The notes under the pieces were generated by a model. That model was not told the DNA's origin. It made no database searches and saw only the letters and a list, made by a program, of their open reading frames with translations. A stretch of 10,663 nt of DNA from Candidatus Pacearchaeota archaeon (lineage in GTDB: Archaea; Nanoarchaeota; Nanoarchaeia; Pacearchaeales; GW2011-AR1), in the NCBI GenBank assembly GCA_002686195.1, contig NZAS01000221.1:1-10663 (forward strand). The letters run 5' to 3'. Shown piece by piece: positions 1 to 7,000 of the stretch. The translations under genes were made by a program, and so were the position numbers. Position 1 is the first letter of the stretch. Every line of letters begins with the position of its first letter.

Positions 1-87
1 AATTTGCATCTTAAATCAGAATCTACAATTGATATGGATGCAACAACAGAGGTTGATATAGATTCTGCATTGATTAATCTAAACTAG
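1..87 (+). CDS. C-terminal end of an upstream protein, probably the gp5-like baseplate hub/spike (partial)
   Basis: Frame 1 is open from the first base to a TAG stop at 85-87 and gives 28 residues ending in DIDSALINLN. The residues alternate polar and hydrophobic (TIDMDATTEVDIDS), as expected for strands of a triple-stranded beta-helix. In T4-like phages the hub protein gp5 ends in such a beta-helix needle, and the gene immediately downstream encodes the PAAR tip that caps it, as seen here. That gene order is the main support for the call. The stop codon overlaps the Shine-Dalgarno sequence of the next gene (AGGAG, 86-90), suggesting coupled translation. Only the tail is visible, so the lysozyme or hub domains cannot be checked. 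It could also be the end of another beta-helical tail protein. Confidence 0.6.
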   Translation, partial: NLHLKSESTIDMDATTEVDIDSALINLN

Positions 88-95
88 GAGTAAAG

Positions 96-371
96 ATGCC
101 AGCCGTACATAGACATACTGATACAAGAGCTTGTGGGGCAACTACAATCGTATCGGGACAAGATACAGTATATGCTAATAGTCTATTAGTATCAGTTAAT
201 GGAGATGTTAACAGTCATGGGTCTGGTGCATTAGTTGCTGGATCAGATAATGTTTTTGTTGAAGGAAAAGCAGTTGTTAACAACACACCAGATTCAGCAG
301 CACCGGACGATGCAGAACATACAAACACTCAAACTGCATCAGGTTCTTCAGATGTGAATGTAGGAGACTGA
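96..371 (+). CDS. 5.4: PAAR-domain spike-tip protein (gp5.4-like)
   Basis: This 91-residue protein is predicted to cap the central spike of the baseplate and form the sharp metal-binding point that first touches the host envelope. T4 gp5.4, the phage counterpart, is about the same length. What is seen: the N-terminus has His5, His7 and Cys13 (CGA), followed by short Gly- and Val-rich strands (VYANSLLVSVNGD, then His41-Gly, then VFVEGKAV). This matches the PAAR pattern, in which three His and one Cys bind a metal at the tip. After about residue 60 the sequence turns into a polar, acidic tail without hydrophobic stretches, probably flexible or wrapped along the spike. The start is supported by AGGAG at 86-90, five bases upstream. 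The gene begins 8 bases after the probable hub gene and ends one base before the next start, so it is part of one transcription unit. Confidence 0.85.
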   Translation: MPAVHRHTDTRACGATTIVSGQDTVYANSLLVSVNGDVNSHGSGALVAGSDNVFVEGKAVVNNTPDSAAPDDAEHTNTQTASGSSDVNVGD

Positions 372-372
372 T

Positions 373-1176
373 ATGGCTGATTTTAAAGTTCCAAATCTAT
401 GTGGCGCAAGTGAGACATTTAATGCTGTGCAAAGCAAGTTTGATGATATAATGAATGCTGCTACTGATGGATTGGAGCTAGATGCTTCAGCACTGACAAC
501 TATACTAGGAACTGAAGTTACATCTTTAACAGGTGAACTTAATGGTATGCTTCCTGAACTGCCGGCACTTCCTGATGCAAACTTACAAGCAGAACTTACA
601 AACTTATCAAGCTTAACTCCTGGCAGTTTTCAACATACTGCTAAGTTGGCTGCTCTTTCATCAAAATTTGGTAGTGCGCTAAGTGATGGTGGTTATGATT
701 TAGATACCTTGGTTTCTCTTTCTGCTGATGCAATTGCGGGTCTTGGTGGAGATATATGTAGTGTTGTTCCTAATTTTACTGTGCCCGAGGCTGGTGGTAC
801 AGCAATTGAACGGGCAGCTGGAGTATTACAATCATCAGGTGATCCTCTTGTTGAAGCTGCAGCTACATTAAATAAAAATGATATTCTTTGGAATGAAAAA
901 ACAGCTGTTGAAAAAAGAATTGCCTCTTTTGACATTGTTGGTGAAAAGGTGCCCTCTGTAAGTATTGGGGCATATACGGTGGGAGAGAAGACCAGAAAAA
1001 TAGAAATTAGTGTTAATGGCGACTCAACAACAATGGAACTCACAACTGCTGAAGATGCGGCCGCAGATGGAGTTCGTGTTAATGTTGTTTCTTCTGGTGA
1101 AGGATTTAGCAGAAGGGTAATACGGAAAGGTGGGAAAAAGTCTTTTGATAACTATGACCCTAACTGGAGCATATGA
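373..1176 (+). CDS. Unrecognised 267-residue protein in the baseplate hub cluster
   Basis: I do not recognise a named domain. The ATG at 373 has a good ribosome binding site (TAGGAG, 361-366, six bases upstream) lying inside the end of the PAAR gene, so translation is probably coupled. Residues 1-170 are rich in Ala, Leu, Ser and Gly and look mainly alpha-helical, starting with a VPNLCGASE segment and containing an LPELPALPDANL linker near residue 60. Residues about 185-245 look like beta-strands (VPSVSIGAYTVGEKTRKIEI). The C-terminus is basic (RRVIRKGGKKS) and ends in an aromatic DNYDPNWSI. There is no signal peptide or membrane segment. Being between the spike tip and gp25, it is probably a virion or baseplate assembly protein: a hub accessory, chaperone or tail-tube initiator are all possible. 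That role is inferred from position only. Confidence 0.8.
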   Translation: MADFKVPNLCGASETFNAVQSKFDDIMNAATDGLELDASALTTILGTEVTSLTGELNGMLPELPALPDANLQAELTNLSSLTPGSFQHTAKLAALSSKFGSALSDGGYDLDTLVSLSADAIAGLGGDICSVVPNFTVPEAGGTAIERAAGVLQSSGDPLVEAAATLNKNDILWNEKTAVEKRIASFDIVGEKVPSVSIGAYTVGEKTRKIEISVNGDSTTMELTTAEDAAADGVRVNVVSSGEGFSRRVIRKGGKKSFDNYDPNWSI

Positions 1177-1207
1177 CTTAGGCTGGTTAGTTTCTGATGA
1201 TAATATT

Positions 1208-1213
1208 AAGGAA
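1208..1213 (+). promoter_or_regulatory. Shine-Dalgarno AAGGAA supporting a GTG start
   Basis: AAGGAA lies seven bases before an in-frame GTG at 1221. The upstream in-frame ATG at 1197 has no comparable purine-rich site at the right distance, and AAGGAA would fall inside its coding sequence. This favours GTG 1221 as the real start of the small gene. Confidence 0.6.
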
Positions 1214-1220
1214 TACCATA

Positions 1221-1397
1221 GTGACATTAAATATCTTATATTGGAGGCCTGACTACGAACACATACTTCAACAATTCATTTGGCAAACATCAGACATTAG
1301 GCCAGAGTATTCAAGAATACATAAGTTTTTAAATTATTGGAATGACAATATTGAGGCGGTAATTTCTGAAATATATATTGCAGATTCTTATAAATAA
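1221..1397 (+). CDS. Small unrecognised protein (58 residues from GTG, or 66 from ATG at 1197)
   Basis: The protein reads (M)TLNILYWRPDYEHILQQF and continues with WQTSDIRPEY, RIHKFLNYW and NIEAVISEIYIAD. It is rich in aromatic residues and His, with no signal peptide or obvious membrane span, and looks like a compact helical domain. I cannot assign a function. The start is ambiguous: ATG at 1197 has no good ribosome binding site, whereas GTG at 1221 has AAGGAA seven bases upstream and begins just before the motif-like WRPDY segment, so I prefer GTG. The gene follows the 267-residue gene after a 44-base gap. Its last codons and stop (TAT AAA TAA) are part of a perfect late promoter box for the next gene. 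Its place in a baseplate operon suggests a small structural or assembly factor, but this is a guess from context. Confidence 0.72.
   Translation: MTLNILYWRPDYEHILQQFIWQTSDIRPEYSRIHKFLNYWNDNIEAVISEIYIADSYK
1389..1396 (+). promoter_or_regulatory. T4-type late promoter TATAAATA upstream of gp25
   Basis: A perfect TATAAATA, the T4 late promoter box recognised by a gp55-type sigma factor with sliding-clamp activation, overlaps the last codons of the small gene. Transcription would begin a few bases downstream, near 1400-1404, giving a very short leader that contains GGGAG (1405-1409) before the gp25 ATG at 1416. It would drive gp25, gp6 and the giant structural gene as a late unit. Marine T4-like phages use the same or the relaxed NATAAATA form. 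Confidence 0.7.
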
Positions 1398-1415
1398 TAA
1401 AAACGGGAGTCTATA

Positions 1416-1856
1416 ATGGCGGCACCAACTGCACATAAAGATGCACAAGGCCAAAACGATATTGATCGTAATGCTCGACAGTATACAGATTTGGACCTTT
1501 TCTTCGGGAAAAAATCTGTTTCAAAAGATATTAATAAAGTAACAGATATTCAGGCAGTTAAACGATCTATTCGTAATCTTGTGTTGACTAACCATTATGA
1601 AAAACCTTTTCATCCAGAGATTGGTTCTGGTGTACGAGATATGTTATTTGAGCCAATGACTCCATTGACATCACATGTTTTAACAAGAAAAATAGAAGAT
1701 GTTATTGAAAATTTTGAACCTAGAGCGAGATTGATTAGTGTTACTGCTTTCCCTAACTTAGACCGTAATGAATATGAATGTACAATATCATTTTATGTTG
1801 TTAATACCCCAACAGAACTGGTAGACCTAACAGTATTTCTGGAGAGATTACGATAA
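1416..1856 (+). CDS. 25: Baseplate wedge protein gp25 (sheath initiator)
   Basis: This 146-residue protein belongs to the GPW/gp25 family. It joins the wedge to the sheath and acts as the first-ring sheath mimic that starts sheath polymerisation. T4 gp25 is 132 residues. The family core is clear: AVKRSIRNLVLTNHYEKPFH followed by PEIGSGVRDMLFEP (residues about 50-85), a helix before NFEPRARL, and a final beta region with NPTELVDL-like spacing (NTPTELVDLTVFLERLR). Glu101-Pro102-Arg103 is the EPR motif known to be central to this family's binding to sheath and gp6. The roughly 45-residue polar N-terminal part is a modest extension. The start has GGGAG at 1405-1409. The stop TAA overlaps the gp6 ATG by one base (TAATG), typical of translational coupling with its wedge partner. 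Confidence 0.95.
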   Translation: MAAPTAHKDAQGQNDIDRNARQYTDLDLFFGKKSVSKDINKVTDIQAVKRSIRNLVLTNHYEKPFHPEIGSGVRDMLFEPMTPLTSHVLTRKIEDVIENFEPRARLISVTAFPNLDRNEYECTISFYVVNTPTELVDLTVFLERLR

Positions 1857-4003
1857 TGGCCATAAATAAAAAAAGACTGACGGTGACCGAATTTGACTTT
1901 GATGATGTAAAAAATAATCTAAAAATTTTCCTAAAGGGACAGACAGAATTCAAAGACTACGATTTTGAAGGTTCTGGTATGAGTGCCCTTTTAGATGTTC
2001 TGGCATACAATACGCACTATCTTGGTTTCAATGCAAACATGCTTGCAAACGAAATGTTTTTGGATAGTGCGTCGTTGCGTTCTAGTGTAGTTTCTCATGC
2101 CAAGACGTTGGGGTATGTTCCAAATTCTGCTCGTGCTTCTGTGGCCACCGTCGATGTAAACCTAAACACTACATCATTGGCTTCTGCAACCATGTCTGCC
2201 GGGACTGTTTTTACTACTACTGTAGATGATGTAGATTATCAATTTGTTACAGCTTCTGACAAAACAGCATCTTCTATTGGTAACATCATTCCTTTTTTGA
2301 GTGTTGAAATTTATGAAGGCACTTTTATTTCAACAAGATATACGGTTGATACGTCTGACGTTGACCAAAGATTTCTTCTCACAGACAACAGAGCAGATAA
2401 AACTACACTAACAGTCAAGGTTCAAAATTCATCGTCTGATTCTACTACTGCAACATATACTGAAGCAACAGACATAACTCAAGTCACAGCTACAAGTGAG
2501 GTTTATTTTATTCAGGAAGTTGAAACAGGCAAGTTCGAAGTATATTTTGGTGACGGAGTGGTTGGTAATGCTTTAGAAGATGGCAATATTGTTATATTTA
2601 CATATGTTGTTAGTAATAAGGCTGCAGCAAATGGTGCGTCTGTATTTACAAATGCATCTACGATTGCTACTGTTTCTGATGTAGCAGTATCAACAGTTTC
2701 CAATGCTAGTTCTGGTTCGGAAGCGGAATCGATTGCATCAATAAAATATAATGCTCCTCTCGACTATGCATCTCAAGGACGGTGTGTCACTAGTGAAGAC
2801 TATAAGGTATTCACAAAAAGATATTTTTCAAATACTCAAGCGGTACAGGTGTTTGGAGGAGAGAGTGGGTCATACGATTCAAGTCTTGGTGTAGTATCTA
2901 CACCAGAGTATGGTAAGGTTTTCATTTCTATTAAGTCAACGACAGGCCTTGATTTAACAACAAGTGAAAAGACAAAACTGGTTAGAGACCTTGCTCCGTT
3001 CACAGTTGCATCAACTACGCCTGTCATTGTTGACCCAGCAATAACTTATTTAATTTTGAATACCAAGTTCAAATATGATTCAAGTGCGACAACTAAAACT
3101 TCTGATTCATTAGAGACTTTAGTTACAAGTACTTTGCAAAATTATAATGACAACAGCCTTGAACAATTTGAAGGGATGTATAGACATTCAAAGGTTACTG
3201 GGCTGGTTGATAATGTTGATACATCAATTACCAGCAATATCACAACTGTCAAGATGGCTAAGAAATTTATCCCCACTCTTAATGCATCGACTTCGTATAC
3301 TATTAATTTTGATAATGCTTTTTACAATCCAAAACGGCATCGTGAAGAGCTCACATATGCGGTTGCTCCTACTCTTACGATAGGAACAATTACAGGAACA
3401 TTTACCATCGGTGAAGTTATTACTGGTGCTACTAGTGGAGCAACTGGCAGAATTATAAACATAACAAGTCCTTTCAGTTATATTTCTACTAACAGTCTTT
3501 CCTTTACTGTTGGAGAAGTAATTACAGGAGAAAGTTCCACCGCAACTACTACAGTTACAGCAACAAATCTGGGGGGTGATGAAGAACATTCTAAAACTCG
3601 AATGGGAACAATTACTTCTACAGGATTTAAGATTAGTGGTGATGCTACAAATGAAATGTTTTTTGATGATGACGGCACGGGAATTTTAAGAATATATTAT
3701 CTTAGTGCTGGTGAAAGAATTTATCAAGACCAAACTGCGGGGACAGTGGATTATGATAATGGAACTATTGCAATTAGCGGTGTTAATATAACAACGGTAA
3801 GTGATGTTGATGGTATAGACTCTACTCAAATTCGTGTAATCGCAATTCCTAATTCTTATGATGTTATTCCAAAACGAAACCAAATATTAGAAATTGATTT
3901 TGTTAACCTTATTGTTACAGGTGAAGTAGATACAGTTGCAATAGGTGATAGTACTGCTGGTACATCATATAGTGCTGCGCCTTCACAAGTTCCCTTTGGA
4001 TAA
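1856..4003 (+). CDS. 6: Baseplate wedge protein gp6 (baseplate J-like)
   Basis: The 715-residue protein is the wedge backbone; in T4, gp6 dimers form the ring joining wedges around the hub, and T4 gp6 is 660 residues. The N-terminus has the typical DYDFEGSGMSALLDVLAYNT then NEMFLDSASLRSSVVSHAK and GYVPNSARA (about residues 38-100). Residues about 170-270 form the baseplate-J core, with FEVYFGDGVVGN at 227-238. Further on come KRYFSNTQAVQVFGG near 321 and, near the end, PKRNQILEIDF (672-682) and TGEVDT. Residues about 496-575 hold two GEVITG repeats (at 519 and 553), which look like an insertion between NAFYNPKRH and the MGTITSTGFKISGD segment; this probably explains part of the extra length. 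The ATG overlaps the gp25 stop; GGAGAG at 1841-1846 is the ribosome binding site. The giant structural gene starts 8 bases after the stop. Confidence 0.93.
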   Translation: MAINKKRLTVTEFDFDDVKNNLKIFLKGQTEFKDYDFEGSGMSALLDVLAYNTHYLGFNANMLANEMFLDSASLRSSVVSHAKTLGYVPNSARASVATVDVNLNTTSLASATMSAGTVFTTTVDDVDYQFVTASDKTASSIGNIIPFLSVEIYEGTFISTRYTVDTSDVDQRFLLTDNRADKTTLTVKVQNSSSDSTTATYTEATDITQVTATSEVYFIQEVETGKFEVYFGDGVVGNALEDGNIVIFTYVVSNKAAANGASVFTNASTIATVSDVAVSTVSNASSGSEAESIASIKYNAPLDYASQGRCVTSEDYKVFTKRYFSNTQAVQVFGGESGSYDSSLGVVSTPEYGKVFISIKSTTGLDLTTSEKTKLVRDLAPFTVASTTPVIVDPAITYLILNTKFKYDSSATTKTSDSLETLVTSTLQNYNDNSLEQFEGMYRHSKVTGLVDNVDTSITSNITTVKMAKKFIPTLNASTSYTINFDNAFYNPKRHREELTYAVAPTLTIGTITGTFTIGEVITGATSGATGRIINITSPFSYISTNSLSFTVGEVITGESSTATTTVTATNLGGDEEHSKTRMGTITSTGFKISGDATNEMFFDDDGTGILRIYYLSAGERIYQDQTAGTVDYDNGTIAISGVNITTVSDVDGIDSTQIRVIAIPNSYDVIPKRNQILEIDFVNLIVTGEVDTVAIGDSTAGTSYSAAPSQVPFG
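3341..3580 (+). repeat. Repeat-bearing insertion within gp6
   Basis: This segment encodes about 80 residues containing two related units, FTIGEVITGATSGATG (GEV at residue 519) and FTVGEVITGESSTAT (GEV at residue 553), 34 residues apart. The flanking protein resembles ordinary T4-like gp6, whereas this piece resembles the GxxITGxTSGAT units in the adjacent giant gene. The boundaries are approximate and were judged by eye from memory of gp6 proteins. Confidence 0.55.
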
Positions 4004-4011
4004 AAATAAAA

Positions 4012-7000
4012 ATGGCTGTTTATGATAAACCACCAACTGGGAAATTAGTTGCCAAAATAAGTCCTCTTATTGATGGACAGTTGCCTGATTTTATACAATC
4101 AGACCATCCAGTATTTTCCAGATTTTTAAAACACTATTATCAGTACCTTGAAGCTGGTGAGCTCAAGTTAACAGTAACTATTGATAAACTTCTTTTGAAC
4201 CTAGAAACTGATTCTTATGTGTTAGATGTTGATGAGAATAAAATTGTTTTAGAAGATGGTACTGGTACTTCTGGTAAATTTGTGGTGGGGGATACGATTA
4301 CTGGTGCGACTTCAAAAGCAACAGCAACAGTTCTTGTAGATAATTTAGACAACGATACTCCAAGACTTTTTATTACATCACAACAAAAATTTGTCATCGA
4401 TGAAACTGTAACAGGAGCCATATCCGGCACCGGCACGGTAGTAAGTTATCGTGCTAATCCTATTCAGACTATTCAACAGTTGTTAGACTATGCTGACATC
4501 GACAACACTCTTTATGATTTCCTTGACAATTTCCGTGATGAGTTTATGAACGCTATTCCTCTTACCTTGACAGATGGTGCTAGTAAGAGAAGACTTCTTA
4601 AAAATATTCGTGAATTGTATCGAGCCAAGGGAACATCTGAAGGACATAAGATTTTCATGCGACTACTTCTTGGTGAAGATCCTGAGATTTTATATCCAAA
4701 CAAATATATGATGAGGGCTTCAGATGGTAATTGGGATAATCAAACTATTATGAGAGTTTCTCCCGGCACTGGTTCTGTTGCTTCAGAAGTTGTCGGGACT
4801 ACGATAACTGGTGGAACTTCTGGTGCTACTGCTATCATTGCTGGTGCTGTTGAGTTTACTGAAGGTACTACTTCCTCAGCAGGAAGTTTTGCAAGAATAG
4901 TAGAGTTCGAACTTAATCCTGATTCATTAAATAGTGGATATACTTTTGCTCATGATGAAACTGTAACTGCAACATCTACAGTACAAGATATTGTTATGTC
5001 GTTCACAGTAAAAAATATAGTGAATGAAGCAGCTGTTACGGATAGAGGTGCATTATATAATGTTGGCCAATCGATTGCTATGGATACAGATGTTAATATT
5101 GGTAATGCACTTGCAGAAGCTAGAGTAGATAATATTAATGTTGGTTCGGTAAGTGGAATTTCTATTGACGATGCTGGGAGTGGATATAAAGTTGGTGATG
5201 CATTAACTTTCACAACTACAGATTCAAACACAACAGATCCTAGTGGATTTGTTTCGATTATTGATGGTTCTATAGCATTAAATGGTACTAGTAAATTTTA
5301 TACGGATGATAATGCTAGGCGTATAGATGAAAATGATTTTATTCTTTTAGAAGGTGGAACATCAGGACACCTTGAGTTTTTTGAAATTGAACTTGAATTT
5401 TATACTACAGGAAGTGCGGGTGAAAGCCTTCTTTTAGATGGCACCAATACATCATCAGATAATGCTGGTCATAAGATAGATATGGAGTGGGCAGTTTTTC
5501 AAGCTAGTCTTGATACTTATGGTACTGCTGATGATCGTTGGGTTCTGGAAGAACAAACCGCTATTGACCTTGGGTTTACTAGTGGTTCGATTCAGAAATT
5601 GCATTTGAAATCTGGCGGTGGAGGGTTTCTAACTATTCCTACTGTTGCTGTTGCTTCTGCTGATACGGTTGATGGTACTGGTGCAGTTCTTACTGCAACC
5701 ACTGACAACATTGGTTCAGTTGGTGATGTTATAATTGCAAATGAAGGATTTAATTATAGCTCTGCTCCCTTCTTGGATTTTAGAGCAAACTTTACCCTAA
5801 AAGATGTATCAGGAACTTTTGCTTTAGGTAATGACCTTGTTTATCCTTTTGTGGGTGAAGTTAAGTCATATGATACATCAACAAAGGTTTTGAGCACAAC
5901 ATTCAAAGATGTTGTAAGAATACCATTAGAAACTGGCGATGCAGAAGGAATATATTTAGAAGATGGTACAAGATCATCTTCTGATATTAAACTATCTGAA
6001 ACTCAACTTAATCGAACTGTTGATACCGATGAAAAAATAGTTGATGAACAGACTGGCGAAAGAATTGTTCTGAATGCTACAAATACGACAGACGGATATT
6101 TTATTTTAGAGGCTGGTGTAGGAGAGACATCTGGTAGTGCTATTGTTTATGAACAGCCTGATGAAATGTATTTTCCACCAATACAAATGGAGACTGAAGG
6201 CAATCCTGTAACTGCTGAGATTTCACTTGAAGATGGGGTGACATCTACCACAAAAAATGCTGTAGGTGATGTTATTTTATCAGAGACAGCTATAAGTATA
6301 GGAAGTGCGTCTACTGTTCCCGGCCATCAATTTGAAAAAATATTGACAGAAGCGTCTATTAATATTCCTACTAAACCAACAAACCCCATTACCCTTAGTG
6401 GTCATGGAGATTATATAGTAACCAATTACAGTGTTGATGAATCAGATAGTAATCTTATTTTTGATGGAACAGACCAATATTACACAGATGCAGGTGATGT
6501 TGTATTAAATGAAGAAACTGGTGATAACAATACCATTATACTTGATGGAACTGATTCTGATGCAACTGATGCTGGTGCGAAATTATTACAGAATATAACG
6601 GTTGCTTCTGGAACAGACCTGTTGGTTCTTGATGGAGTTGATTCATCTCAAACTGGTGCGGGGGATTCTATTGTCAGTGAAGACTATATTGATTTTTTTG
6701 CTGGTGCTACGGGGGCCAATTTATCACCAACAACTATCACTGATGAAAGCGGTGCTACAGGAAAAATTCTAAAAGCTAATATAGCCAGGGGGACATCAAC
6801 AATTGCGACTACTGTAGAAACTAATAAAACTTATGATATTGATATTGAAAGCCTTCTTGGTGAAGACTTGAATCGTATTCAGGATTCTTATTTTTATCAA
6901 CAGTTCTCATATCAAGTATCCACACAATATGGTTCTGAAAGTTATCTTTCTAAATTAAAGAAGGCAGTTCATCCCGCAGGATTTGCTGTATTTGGTAAAG

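Noticed and set aside
868..880. ATTAAATA-like late promoter near-match inside the 267-residue gene
   Set aside because: It has a mismatch to the core box and no gene start follows it.
693..1043. Minus-strand open frame of 116 codons opposite the 267-residue gene
   Set aside because: It is antisense to a gene with a good start and coupled context, and it lacks its own ribosome site.
1177..1220. Search for a terminator or small RNA in the largest intergenic gap
   Set aside because: No inverted repeat followed by T residues and no recognisable RNA structure is seen in these 44 bases.
1861..1868. CATAAATA, a NATAAATA-type late promoter match
   Set aside because: It lies in codons 2-5 of gp6, downstream of its start and far from the next gene, so it cannot serve gp6 and is probably chance in an AT-rich lysine/asparagine-coding stretch.
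3147..3383. Plus-strand frame of 78 codons overlapping gp6
   Set aside because: It is an out-of-frame Leu/Ile-rich product inside gp6 without a ribosome site; its hydrophobicity reflects frame-shifted reading of Thr/Asn codons.
3224..3589. Minus-strand open frame of 121 codons opposite gp6
   Set aside because: It lies wholly inside a certain gene, has no ribosome site or homology signal, and encodes a Cys/Ser/Asn-rich low-complexity product typical of antisense frames.
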